Source: Candidatus Cloacimonadota bacterium (GTDB lineage Bacteria; Cloacimonadota; Cloacimonadia; Cloacimonadales; TCS61). Taken from it: a stretch of 48,563 nt of DNA. Positions 1 through 11,200 of this stretch are shown piece by piece. The notes below the pieces were generated by a model. That model was not told the DNA's origin. It searched no databases and saw nothing but the letters and a program-made list of their open reading frames with translations. The stretch spans positions 1 through 48,563 of the forward strand of contig JAIPGO010000019.1 of assembly GCA_021736135.1 (NCBI GenBank), given 5' to 3'. Numbering within the stretch: the first letter of the stretch is position 1; the number at the start of each line of letters is the position of its first letter. The translations under genes and the position numbers were made by a program.

Positions 1-3000
1 TGGATGAAGTGCTTATAAGTGAATTTACTACGATGAGTAATCCCGGTGGCGATATTGGTTATCCTCCAGATTACCTGACAGTGTATATTGGAACGATTCC
101 GCAGGGTGATTATGCCAGACCATGGGTACCTGTTATTTATACGAACAGCACCGTTGCTTATTGTGAAGTGATGATAAACGACGAACCTGCTGCGATCGGA
201 GATGAAGTAGGTGCTTTTGTAAATTATGAATGCCGTGGCGTTGGCTCCGTTGTAACAGACGGAATGAATAGTTATGCCACGATGAATATTCAGGGTGAAT
301 CACCTGAACTGGTTAATTTTGCCGTTTACGTTGCTTACATGGATGTCGTTCTGATTAGCGATTTTACTACGATGAGCAATCCCGGTGGCGATATTGGATA
401 TCCTCCGAACTATCTGCCGGTTTATATCGGTACGATCCCGCAGGGTGATTATGCCAGACCGTGGGTTCCTGTTATTTATACGAACAGCACAGTAGCTTAC
501 TGCGAAGTAAAGATCAATGATGAACCGGCAGCAGAAGATGATGAGGTTGGTGCTTTTGTAAATTTTGAATGCCGTGGAGTTGGTTACGTTATTACAGATG
601 GAATGAATAGCTATGCCACGATGAATATTCAGGGTGAATCACCGGAACTGGTAAACTTTGCGGTTTATGATGCTTCTATGGATGAAGTGCTTATAAGTGA
701 ATTCACCACGATGAGTAATCCGGGTGGCGATATAGGTTATCCTCCGAATTATCTGCCGGTTTATATCGGTACGATCCCGCAGGGTGATTATGCCAGACCA
801 TGGGTTCCTGTTATCTACACGAACAGCACGGTTGCTTACTGTGAAGTTATGATCAATGATGAATCTGCTGCCATCGAAGATGAAGTAGGTGCTTTTGTAA
901 ATTTTGAATGCCGTGGAGTTGGTTACGTTATTACAGATGGAATGAATAGCTATGCCACGATGAATATTCAGGGTGAATCACCGGAACTGGTAAACTTTGC
1001 GGTTTACGATGCTTCCATGGATGAAGTGCTGCTCAGCGAATTCACCACGATGAGTAATCCTGGTGGCGATATAGGTTATCCTCCGAATTATCTGCCGGTT
1101 TATATCGGTACGATCCCGCAGGGTGATTATGCCAGACCATGGGTTCCTGTTATCTACACGAACAGCACGGTTGCTTACTGTGAAGTAAAAATTTATGGCG
1201 AGCAGGCAGCAGAAGATGACGAAGTCGGTGCTTTTGTTAATTTTGAATGCCGTGGAACAGGTAATGTAATTATAGAAAGAGCAGGCAGCTATGCGACCTT
1301 AAATATTCAGGGAGAAATGGCTGAACTGGTAAATTTTGCAGTCTGGGATGCTTCAGAAAATGAAGTATTGATCAGCGAATATACTACGCTGAGTAATCCC
1401 GGTGGTGATATAGGTTATCCTCCAAACTTCCTGCCGGTTTATATTGGAGAAGAGATCCCGGTAGATTTCCCAAGACCCTGGGACATTGTGATCTATCCTA
1501 ACAGTACAATAGCATATTGTATAGTAACAGTAGATGGAGTACCAGCGGCGTTAGAAGATGAGGTTGGTGCATTTGCAGGATTAGAATGTCGTGGGATCGG
1601 GAATATTGTCTCGAATTTGACAGCAAGTTATTCAACTATGAACATCCAGGGTGATGAACCTGAATTGATCTATTTTGCGGTCTGGGATGCATCTTCGGAT
1701 GAAGTAATGATCAGCGAATTTACGGCATATAGCAGTCCTGGAGGAGACATTGGGTATCCGCCAGACTTCCTTCCCATAACTGTCGGCGAAGCTTTGCCCT
1801 CTGAGTTCCCGAGACCCTGGGTGATATCAATATACCCAAACAGTACCGTGGCATATTGCCAGATCAAAATCAATGGGCTTCCGGCAACAACTAATGATGA
1901 GCTGGGTTCCTTCGTAGGAACAGAATGCCGCGGCATTGGCAATATTGTAGTAAGTGATACAGGTAGTTACAGCACAATGAATATCCAGGGAGATGTCCCT
2001 GAATTTGTTCAGTTTGCTGTCTGGGATTCTTCATCAGACCTGGTTTATGTAAGTGATTATACTACGTTTACAAATCCGGGATATGATATTGGTTATCCTC
2101 CTGACTTCCTGCCGATTTTCGTGGGTGAGGAAGTACCAACAGACTTCCCGCGTCCTTGGAACATAGTTATTTATCCAAACAGCACGGTTGCCTATTGTGA
2201 TGTAACGGTATTTGGCAGACCAGCATCTCTGGAAGATGAGGTGGGGGCTTTTGTAGGAACGGAATGCCGGGGTATTGGTTATATTTCACATGGCAATAAC
2301 ATGGCATCTTCCAGCATTAACATCCAGGGCGAGATGCCGGAACCGGTCAGTTTTGCCGTCTGGATCTCCAGTCTGGATATGGTACTGCTGTCAGAGTATA
2401 CTACAACAACAAATCCCGGTGGTGATATTGGTTATCCGCCGAACCTGTTGCCGATAACGGTTGGTGAAGAATTACCCTCAATATTCCCCAGACCTTGGGA
2501 AATAGTAATATATCCTAACAGCACAGTTGCCTATTGCCAGGTCAAGCTCAATGACGGTAATTGCACTTTGGAAGATGAAGTAGCTGCTTTTGTGGGCGAA
2601 GAATGTCGGGGAACAGGTGAGATCGTCTTTCTTGACGGCGAAACCTTTACTACAATGAATATTCAGGGTGAAGAACCAGAAATAGTACAGTTTGCCCTTT
2701 GGGATAGTGATCTGGAAGAAATGTATCTCTCAGATCATCTGGCAATGACTGCTCCGGGTAGTGATATTGGTTATCCGCCGAATTTTCTGCCTATATATTT
2801 CTCTACTGAAAATGCCGTTATTTATCCTCCTCAGATCAATCTGCCGGAATCTATAACAATGCAGGAAGACGGATCGAGGATCCTTAATCTGGCTAATTAC
2901 ATTACGGGTTATAATTATACTCTGAGTATGGATGCCATAGCAGAACTCGGCGCCAGTCTGGTGGGTAGAACCCTGATCATCAATCCTGCCGATAACTGGA

Positions 3001-6000
3001 ATGGAGAAACGACGTTGACCATCTATGCCCAGGAAAACAATGCTACTTCCTACGATAACATGCAGATTATAGTGAACTCGGTAAATGATGCTCCCATAAT
3101 CATTGAGCCTTTTGTTAATCTAACTCTGGAAGAGGATTTTGCCGGCTTTACCATCGATCTTGACGAGCATTTTTATGATGTGGAAAATGATCAGATCACA
3201 TATTCCATTGGTTTTGATCAATCAGAAATTTATGCCGTACTGAATGGCAGTATTTTATCAATAAATTCACGGCTGAACTGGTTCGGTTCCACAACTATAT
3301 CCATATCTGCGAATGATAATGTAACCCGGGCAATTACGCAGGCTTCCTTCCTGATCCTGGTTACCCCAGTTAATGACCCGCCGGTTATAAATCTGCCTGA
3401 AAGCTACACTTTTGCTGAAGATGGCAGCCGCACGGTTAATCTGGCAGCTTACGTTAGTGACGTGGATGGCAATCCACTTACAATCAGCATGAATGCCGGT
3501 GTTAATATTACTGCTGTAATCAACGGTTTGAACATCACCTTCCACGCAACACCAGACTGGTTTGGAACTGAAATAGTAACTATCAATGTGAGTGATAACC
3601 AGAGTAGAGCTATCGCCAGCGATGAAGTTCCAGTCATAGTTACTCCCGTTAATGATGCTCCCCGTCTTCTTCTGCCAATTGCAGATATTCAGGTGGTTGA
3701 AGATTTCATACCTATCAATATTGATCTATATTCGCACTTTACAGATGTAGATGATCCGGTACTTGATTTTTCTTATACCTGCAATAATCCAAATGTGAAT
3801 ATAACTTTAGAAAATGGTATTTTCACCCTGTCATCAGCATATAACTGGTCTGGTTCAGCTAATATTTCGATTACAGCTGCTGACGATCAATACAGTGTTA
3901 CAGATAATTTCATTTATCAGGTTACGGCAGCAAATGACGGTCCTGTGATAACGGATTACCAGCCGCTTGACAGCAGCCTGGAAGCCTTGGCAGGGGATAT
4001 CATAGATTTCAGTGTTACTGCATATGATCCAGATTCGGTAATAAACTATAGCTGGCTCAAGAATGGAGAATCGATTGCTTCCGGTTATAACGAGGTAAGT
4101 GTTACTTTCTCCACAGTAGGAGACTATGTTATTACGGCAGTTGTTACAGATCAGGAATTTCAAATAACCCAATCCTGGCAGGTAACTGTGTATCTTAATA
4201 GTGACTGGATCCCTGTTGTTTACACTAATAGCACCATAGCTTATGGGCGGGTGATGATCAATGATAACAATGCCAGTGAATCGGATCTTGTAGGTGCCTT
4301 CATCGCTGATGAATGCCGTGGTACTGGTGATATATTCCTGTATGGTGAAGAATCTTACGTGACTATGAATATTCAGGGAGATGATATCGAAGAAGTGGAA
4401 TTCAGAATTTTCGATGCCAGCACTAATATGATATATGACCAGGTTTATAGTACTTTCACTAATCCTGGTGGCGATATTGGATCACCTTCCGACCCATTGC
4501 CGATTTTTGCTTATGTTAATCAGAATCCTGCCATAGCATTACCTCCGGAAGGCTTCCTGTTTAATGAAGATAGTGAACTGGTAGTAGATTTGGCAGCTTA
4601 TCTATCCGATCCTGATGATGATATGCTATTACTCACCGCTAGTGGTCTTTCAGAAGTCAACGTGGCATTAGATACTTATATTGTTACTTTCACTGCTGCT
4701 GTCAACTGGAACGGAACAGAGCATGTAACTTTTACTGTTGATGACGGAAATGGAGGATCTGCCAGCCAGACAGTTCCAGTAACCGTTATTCCGGTGAATG
4801 ATAATCCTCTTCTGATCTTGCCTATTGCTGATATGACCATGGATGAAGATCAGGCAGCGGTAACGATTATGCTGGATGAGCATTTCTATGATGTTGATTC
4901 TGATTCTCTGGTATTCTCGGCAATTTATCAAAATACGGCTCTGAACCTGAGCATTAACGGTAATGAGTTGAGTTTTGCACCCAAACCAAACTGGAATGGC
5001 ATCACCCAGGTCACGATCCAGGCAAGTGACGGATTTATGAGTGTTGCTGAAGATTTTATACTTACCGTTAATCCGATAAATGACCTGCCTCAACTAGTGG
5101 AAGTATTTTCTGATTATATTCTGGCTGAAGATTTCAACACTTTCGGCATAACTTTAAGCACTCATTTCACAGATATTGACGGAGATGAGCTTTTTTATCA
5201 GATAGACTTTGACCCTGCCAGCATAAATGCCATCCTGGCGGGAGATATTGTCTATATTAATTCCGTTGAAAACTGGAATGGCAGCACAGCAATAAATATT
5301 GCAGCATATGATGACATCTCTAATGAGCCTGCCACTGCCATAATAAATATTACCGTAAATCCGGTTAATGATATACCAGAGCTGGAACTGCCGGAATCAT
5401 TCGAATTTGCTGAAGACACGATCTATGAAGTAGATTTTGCTCCATATATCTTCGATGTGGATATGGATGCCCTTGTGCTTTCAGTAATGCCCACCGTTAA
5501 CATTGATGTAACAATTGACAGTCTGCTGGTCACATTCTCGGCACCTGAAAATTACAATGGCATGGAATTTATTACTTTCCAGGTTAATGACAATATGGGA
5601 AGATTACTGGCAACTGCCCAGACTCAGGTTATAGTCACTGCTGAAAATGATCAGCCTTATGTGGTTGATGATCCTTTGAGCAGCGTGGAGTTTGCTGAAG
5701 ACGGGCAAATCCAGTTCCTGCTGACTTCAATATTCAACGATCCTGATCTTGTTTATGGTGATCAGTTATCTTATGAAGTTGCCGGAGCTAACGAGGTAAT
5801 AGTTACTTTCAGCAATAATAACGTTACTTTAACGGCACAGGAAAACTGGTTTGGACAGCAGTTACTTACTTTTACAGCCTTTGATCAGGATAATGCTTCC
5901 ATATTCCATGAGGTAGTAGTTACCGTAATTCCTGTCAATGATCCGCCTTACCTGGTAATGCCGCTACCGGTGCTGCTACTGGCAGAGGATTTTGACGTCT

Positions 6001-8204
6001 TTACTGTAAACATCTCAGATTACTTCGCTGACGTTGAAGATGAAATGCTTAATTATTCCCTGGAGTTTGATGATACAGAATTCAGTGCTGAACTCACAGG
6101 AACCGATCTTGATATAATCCAGATCAACTCAGTTGAGAACTGGTTCGGCACAGCTGCGCTTAGCGTTACTGCTGCTGATATGGAAATGTTAAGTTTCTCT
6201 GGCGAGGTTATCCTTCAGATAGCACCTGTAAATGATGCTCCTGTAATTGATCTGCCGGAATCTATCTCATTTGCTGAAGATTCAAATACTTTCCTGGATC
6301 TCAGTAACTATGTGATCGACGTTGATGCAAACGAATTGATCTATACTTACACTGGAAACGTAAGCGTAAATGTGAACATAGAAGGAGCTATTCTTCAGTT
6401 CAGCGCAGTTCCTGACTGGTATGGCTCAGAGGTTATTACCATTACCGTTGATGACGGACAGGGTCGCCTGACAGATTCTGATGATATTCAGGTGATTGTA
6501 ACCCCGGTTAATGATCCGCCAGTATTACAGCTTCCGACCTCTATTTCCTTCCCGGAAGATGGCTCTACTTTACTCAATGTGGCTCTATATGCTAATGACG
6601 TGGATGGTGACCTGCTGACTCTCTCTCTCGTAAACGCCGATAATATTCAGGTCAGCATTAACCTGATGACAGCAACAATATCTTCATTACCTGACTGGAA
6701 TGGCAGTGAAAATATCACTCTGGCTGTCTCCGACGGTACTGCTCCCCAGGTTACAGATATCATGACAGTTATAGTAACATCCGTAAATGATGCCCCGGTT
6801 CTTAGTTTACCGGCCTCTTTCACCTTCCTGGAAGATAACTCTCTCGCTGTCAATTTCACTCCTTATATAACTGATATTGACAGTGATAATTTCCAGTTAT
6901 CCATATCCAGCGGACCAGAGGTTATTGCTGTTATTAACGGGCTTAGCGCTGTATTATCAGCTTCTTTAAACTGGAATGGCACTGAAGAAATCGAAGTGAC
7001 CGTCAGCGACCTGGAGGGAGGAATTACCAGCGGAAATACCGATATTATTGTGTTACCGGTTAACGATCCGCCTTATATTCTGATCCCGATCCCGGATCCT
7101 TATGTAGCTTTGGAAGATTTTGCTGATGTTGTGCTTGATCTTGATGACTACTTTGCTGACTTTGATGGCGACGAGCTTAGTTATTCAGCTGCTTTTAATC
7201 CGGCACATATCACCATAGAGATTACAGGCTCTCTAGCTACAATTTCATCGGTACCGGACTGGAATGGAGAAACAACAGCAACGCTAACCATCAGTGACGG
7301 CCAGGCAAGAGCGCAGATCATTGATTCATTCACTTTACAGATCACTCCGGTTAATGATGCACCCCAGCTTAATATGCCTGATGAATTCAGCTTTAATGAA
7401 GATGGCTCACTTGCAGTTAACGTTAGTCTTTATGCATCTGATGTGGAAGGAGATGCTCTTACTTTAACTGTTACCGGAAATACTCAGATCAACGTAAATC
7501 CTATTGGAATGACGGTAATTTTAAGTGCTGTTCCCAACTGGTACGGCACAGAGACACTTACCTTCACAATAGATGATGAACAGGGAAGGTTATTGGCATC
7601 AGACGATGTAACTATTAACGTTCTTTCAGTAAATGACACTCCTGTGATCCTAAGTTTTGAGCCCGTAGCAACGGAATTAGACACTCTTCAGCACAGCACT
7701 GTCCACTTTGCTGTTGTTGTAGATGATATTGACAGTACTCCCTCTTACGAATGGCGATTAAATGGCGTTCCAACGGGAGATGTCGATTCTGAACTTGATT
7801 ACTATTTTGCAGAAGCCGGTACTTTCATTGTCCGCGTTGTTATAACAGACGGCGAATATGTATTACGGGTCACCTGGATTGTTTACGCTGAAGAAACTGA
7901 TAATGACGGTTTCGAGATCATTCCTGAAATCACTGCTTTCTGCGGAAATTATCCCAATCCCTTTAATCCACGGACAACTGTGAAATTCTCAGTTGATCAA
8001 TTGCAGAATGTTAAAATAGATGTATATAACGCCAAGGGTCAATTGATCAGGAATCTGGCCAATCAGCAATTTGAAAGTGGTTACCATACAATTGAATGGA
8101 ATGGATACGATAATAGAAGTTCCCTTCAACCGAGTGGAGTTTACTTCTTCCGTATGCAGTCCCTTAAATCTCAGGATATATTGAAGGCAGTGATGCTGAA
8201 ATAA
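1..8204 (+). CDS. Giant repeat surface protein with type IX-like sorting domain, 5' partial
   Basis: The reading frame is open from the first base (codons in phase with base 3), so the true start lies left of the window; the GTG at base 9 is internal to a repeat unit. The visible 2.7 kresidues contain, in order: eight 113-residue units with the core GAFV..ECRG (about residues 1-930); four cadherin-like domains joined by NDAP/NDPP linkers; a PKD-like domain (about nt 3946-4195); a ninth 113-residue-type unit (nt 4204-4515); eleven more cadherin-like domains; a second PKD-like domain (about nt 7640-7890); and a C-terminal sorting domain with the motif NYPNPFNPRTT and a FlgD-Ig-like tail. Known biology: such tails direct export through type IX-like systems to the cell surface. 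I infer an adhesin or surface-layer role. The cadherin-like domains carry the EDGS/DVDGD acidic pattern usual for calcium binding. No catalytic domain is visible. Confidence 0.9.
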   Translation, partial: DEVLISEFTTMSNPGGDIGYPPDYLTVYIGTIPQGDYARPWVPVIYTNSTVAYCEVMINDEPAAIGDEVGAFVNYECRGVGSVVTDGMNSYATMNIQGESPELVNFAVYVAYMDVVLISDFTTMSNPGGDIGYPPNYLPVYIGTIPQGDYARPWVPVIYTNSTVAYCEVKINDEPAAEDDEVGAFVNFECRGVGYVITDGMNSYATMNIQGESPELVNFAVYDASMDEVLISEFTTMSNPGGDIGYPPNYLPVYIGTIPQGDYARPWVPVIYTNSTVAYCEVMINDESAAIEDEVGAFVNFECRGVGYVITDGMNSYATMNIQGESPELVNFAVYDASMDEVLLSEFTTMSNPGGDIGYPPNYLPVYIGTIPQGDYARPWVPVIYTNSTVAYCEVKIYGEQAAEDDEVGAFVNFECRGTGNVIIERAGSYATLNIQGEMAELVNFAVWDASENEVLISEYTTLSNPGGDIGYPPNFLPVYIGEEIPVDFPRPWDIVIYPNSTIAYCIVTVDGVPAALEDEVGAFAGLECRGIGNIVSNLTASYSTMNIQGDEPELIYFAVWDASSDEVMISEFTAYSSPGGDIGYPPDFLPITVGEALPSEFPRPWVISIYPNSTVAYCQIKINGLPATTNDELGSFVGTECRGIGNIVVSDTGSYSTMNIQGDVPEFVQFAVWDSSSDLVYVSDYTTFTNPGYDIGYPPDFLPIFVGEEVPTDFPRPWNIVIYPNSTVAYCDVTVFGRPASLEDEVGAFVGTECRGIGYISHGNNMASSSINIQGEMPEPVSFAVWISSLDMVLLSEYTTTTNPGGDIGYPPNLLPITVGEELPSIFPRPWEIVIYPNSTVAYCQVKLNDGNCTLEDEVAAFVGEECRGTGEIVFLDGETFTTMNIQGEEPEIVQFALWDSDLEEMYLSDHLAMTAPGSDIGYPPNFLPIYFSTENAVIYPPQINLPESITMQEDGSRILNLANYITGYNYTLSMDAIAELGASLVGRTLIINPADNWNGETTLTIYAQENNATSYDNMQIIVNSVNDAPIIIEPFVNLTLEEDFAGFTIDLDEHFYDVENDQITYSIGFDQSEIYAVLNGSILSINSRLNWFGSTTISISANDNVTRAITQASFLILVTPVNDPPVINLPESYTFAEDGSRTVNLAAYVSDVDGNPLTISMNAGVNITAVINGLNITFHATPDWFGTEIVTINVSDNQSRAIASDEVPVIVTPVNDAPRLLLPIADIQVVEDFIPINIDLYSHFTDVDDPVLDFSYTCNNPNVNITLENGIFTLSSAYNWSGSANISITAADDQYSVTDNFIYQVTAANDGPVITDYQPLDSSLEALAGDIIDFSVTAYDPDSVINYSWLKNGESIASGYNEVSVTFSTVGDYVITAVVTDQEFQITQSWQVTVYLNSDWIPVVYTNSTIAYGRVMINDNNASESDLVGAFIADECRGTGDIFLYGEESYVTMNIQGDDIEEVEFRIFDASTNMIYDQVYSTFTNPGGDIGSPSDPLPIFAYVNQNPAIALPPEGFLFNEDSELVVDLAAYLSDPDDDMLLLTASGLSEVNVALDTYIVTFTAAVNWNGTEHVTFTVDDGNGGSASQTVPVTVIPVNDNPLLILPIADMTMDEDQAAVTIMLDEHFYDVDSDSLVFSAIYQNTALNLSINGNELSFAPKPNWNGITQVTIQASDGFMSVAEDFILTVNPINDLPQLVEVFSDYILAEDFNTFGITLSTHFTDIDGDELFYQIDFDPASINAILAGDIVYINSVENWNGSTAINIAAYDDISNEPATAIINITVNPVNDIPELELPESFEFAEDTIYEVDFAPYIFDVDMDALVLSVMPTVNIDVTIDSLLVTFSAPENYNGMEFITFQVNDNMGRLLATAQTQVIVTAENDQPYVVDDPLSSVEFAEDGQIQFLLTSIFNDPDLVYGDQLSYEVAGANEVIVTFSNNNVTLTAQENWFGQQLLTFTAFDQDNASIFHEVVVTVIPVNDPPYLVMPLPVLLLAEDFDVFTVNISDYFADVEDEMLNYSLEFDDTEFSAELTGTDLDIIQINSVENWFGTAALSVTAADMEMLSFSGEVILQIAPVNDAPVIDLPESISFAEDSNTFLDLSNYVIDVDANELIYTYTGNVSVNVNIEGAILQFSAVPDWYGSEVITITVDDGQGRLTDSDDIQVIVTPVNDPPVLQLPTSISFPEDGSTLLNVALYANDVDGDLLTLSLVNADNIQVSINLMTATISSLPDWNGSENITLAVSDGTAPQVTDIMTVIVTSVNDAPVLSLPASFTFLEDNSLAVNFTPYITDIDSDNFQLSISSGPEVIAVINGLSAVLSASLNWNGTEEIEVTVSDLEGGITSGNTDIIVLPVNDPPYILIPIPDPYVALEDFADVVLDLDDYFADFDGDELSYSAAFNPAHITIEITGSLATISSVPDWNGETTATLTISDGQARAQIIDSFTLQITPVNDAPQLNMPDEFSFNEDGSLAVNVSLYASDVEGDALTLTVTGNTQINVNPIGMTVILSAVPNWYGTETLTFTIDDEQGRLLASDDVTINVLSVNDTPVILSFEPVATELDTLQHSTVHFAVVVDDIDSTPSYEWRLNGVPTGDVDSELDYYFAEAGTFIVRVVITDGEYVLRVTWIVYAEETDNDGFEIIPEITAFCGNYPNPFNPRTTVKFSVDQLQNVKIDVYNAKGQLIRNLANQQFESGYHTIEWNGYDNRSSLQPSGVYFFRMQSLKSQDILKAVMLK
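3..2801 (+). repeat. Tandem 339-bp coding repeats, eight units
   Basis: Equivalent codons recur at 3, 342, 681, 1020, 1359, 1698, 2037, 2376 and 2715, an exact 339-bp (113-residue) period without any indel. Units nearest the left edge are almost identical at the DNA level, while units from about 1360 onward diverge steadily. Each unit holds two conserved cysteines, in AYC and ECRG. A ninth, isolated unit lies at 4204-4515. I do not recognise a named domain; similar GAFVG.ECRG units are usual in large exported proteins of this bacterial group. Confidence 0.93.
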
Positions 8205-8218
8205 TCCACTAATACAAA

Positions 8219-8253
8219 ACACCCCCGGAATTTTAATCCGGGGGTGTTTTTTT
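8219..8253 (+). terminator. Rho-independent terminator between converging genes
   Basis: An 11-bp perfect stem (ACACCCCCGGA at 8219-8229 with its complement at 8237-8247) and a 7-nt loop are followed by a run of seven T. It sits 15 bp after the stop of the giant surface protein and 15 bp before the end of the converging kinase gene. The minus-strand side has only a short T-rich tail (TTTTGT), so it should act mainly on the plus strand and perhaps weakly on the other. Confidence 0.9.
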
Positions 8254-8267
8254 ATTTTCTTAATATG

Positions 8268-11200
8268 CTATTTTAAGGGCAGTTCGATAATAAAATCTGC
8301 ACCTTCTGGTGTGTTAATGGCGACAAGTGAGCCATTCAGGTTTTTCTCGATCAGAGTCTTGCTCATATATAAACCAACCCCAGTATTATTTAGACCTTTC
8401 TTGGTGGAAATATAAAGGTCAAACAGCTTATCCTGAATATCCTTGTCAATACCGCCGCCGTTATCGCTTATAACAATACGTACTTTAGATTTCGTTAATG
8501 AGAGAGTAACCTTAACATGCGGATCAGCAATACTTCTTTCCAGCAGGATATCGAAAGCATTAGTGATCACGTTAAGAAATGCCTGCGAAAATTCATTTTG
8601 AGAGCCCTGCACCATGGTGGTGACAGGTATATCTGTCACCAGTTTGATATTACTATTCTCGAACTGGCTTTGCACGAGAAAGAGAGTATTTTCAATTGTT
8701 TCCCGAATATCAAATGTATGGCTGTATTCTTCCTGCTGATAGAAATTGCGAAAATCATCAATTGTTTTAGATAGCGATTGCAGAATATTCATGGTGACTT
8801 TGGTTTTTTCATCCATATATTCCTGAGTAAGTTCATCAAATTCAAAAGCTTCGCGTATGGATTGGAAAGTAACTCCGATAATATTTAGAGGCTGTCGCCA
8901 GTGATGCGCAATTTGAGATATCATATCTCCAATAGCTGCCTGACGAGACTGTGAAATAATGATATGATCTTTTTGACGTAACTCGGCTACTGCCAGTTCC
9001 ACTTTCTTTTCCAGGTCATGATGCAGTTTAATCAGCTCATTATGAGTTACTTTCAGGTTATCTTCCGAGCGCTTCTTTTCTATTGCCAGGGCAATTTCGT
9101 TTGACACAAATGCCAGTATTTCCAAGTCTTTTTCTGAATAAAGCTGCGGATTATCATAACTCTGAACGCTGATCAAGCCAATTATTCTATTAGCGGTCTT
9201 CAGGGGAGCTCCTAACCAGATTTGTGAAGGAGATCCCACGTTTTCTGTTTCTCCAGCTGTTTCCAATTTTTCCATATCGCTTGCTGTAAACAACATCGGT
9301 TTACCTTGTTTTATCACATAAGATGTCAAAGTCTTACCTGCCGGGGAAGTATCATAGCTGTCTTTTTCATCAACCTCAAAGGGAAGGCTTAATTCATCTT
9401 TTTCATCATCATAAAGTGCGACAAAAATATTAGTTGTGTCGATGACAGTATTCAGTATTTCTTTAATCTTGCCATATAGTTCGTTCAGGCTTTCTGAGCT
9501 TCTCACCGTTGTTGAAATATCGTATATTGCTTTCTGGATCAATTGCGTCTGCCGCCGAGAAGTAACATCCCAGAGAAATGCCCTTGTTCCGATAATACTA
9601 AATTCATCATCAAGTAACTGATCAACAGCTATCTCAAGATCAATTATTGTGCCATCTTTTCTTAAACCTCGCAACACATAACGGGCAGGAGCAGATTTAC
9701 CGTTAACTCTCAGATTATGATGGGAAAACATTTCCTGTAAATCATCCGGATGAAAGATATCTTTATATGTCAAACCTGACATCTCTTCTTGAGTATATCC
9801 CAAAAGTTCAGCAAATTTAGTATTGAAATAAGTAATATTACCATTAAGATCGTCTGTCACTATGCCTACATTAGCCTTTTCGACCAGACTCCGGTACATT
9901 TCCCGACTTTCCAGCAGTGCTCTGGCTGCTTTCATACGATCTGTTCTATCTTCTATGCTTCCATCTATATAGAGTATCTCATCTTTCTCATTAACAATTT
10001 CTTTAGCAGTGGTTCGCACAAAAATATTCTTTCCGTCTTGGCGAATCCAGCCTGCTTCAAATTGATGTATCTGATTACGGTCAACCATAATATTATTATA
10101 AAGCTTGCGGGTTATGCGAAGAAAATCCTCTGAAGGTGATTCCTGATGGGTTTCAAATTCCTGCAGATCTTTGTATCCAAGTAGAGCCAGTAAACAGGGA
10201 TTCATCATCATGATCCTGCCTTCTGCCGAGAGACGGAATATTCCCATTATAGAGTTTTCATAAAGACTGCGGAACTGCTCTTCACTCGCTTTCAGTCTTC
10301 TTTCAGATTCTATACGCTGAAATGCAAGACCGATTGTTACTCCAATTTCTTCAAAAAACTGGATGATTTCTTCTGTAAAAGTGTTTTTCTCATAATTATT
10401 AAACTGCAACAACCCTTTGATTTCCGTCCCCGCTTTCAATGGAATGATCGCAAAAGACCCATAACCACTCTTTATACAACTTGTGCGGGAAATTAAATCG
10501 ATTTTATTCAATCGAAGGTTAGTTACAAGCTCTTCAATATCGTTACACCAGAAACTGCCTTCCTTCGTAAAGTAAGGTAAAGTCGGGTCATAATCCTGCC
10601 TGATGACGTGCCCGCAAAGACAAACAAGCTGGTCACATCCGGGGGCAGCAGGTAGCAATTTGTTATCTACGACCTTCAGCAGGCTGTTTTCGGCGGCCAG
10701 AAACTCATCACTGAATCCCTTAGTGCTTTGATAAGGGAAATCATTTTCTGAAACCAGCCGGATACCTACAGCTTTAAAATCAGTCAAATCCCAGATCTCG
10801 TGTACTATTTCATCTAATAACAACTGCCAGTCTTCTTTACGATTCAAAATGCTCAGTATCTTACTATTCAATTGCTGACGGTTTTCACTCTGCTTGCGTT
10901 TGCTGATATCCTCCGTAAGCACAACCACACGTTCCACTTCGTTTTTCTCATTTTTCAGGGCATAGAAATGTTGGGATACCCATTCTGCTCTTCTCGTTTT
11001 ATCCTGCGAAAGCTTGATTTCCGGAACCAGAAATTCAATACCATCATTATAAACCTGTTTAATATTATCCTGGTATTTCCCTAAATAATTATCGCGTCGG
11101 TTAAATTTCAGCTCAGTTCTGACCCGCTTTTGTTCTTCAATCTGCAGGTCGGAATATTCCCAGATTCTCTGCCAGGCTTTGTTAAATAACAATAATCGTC

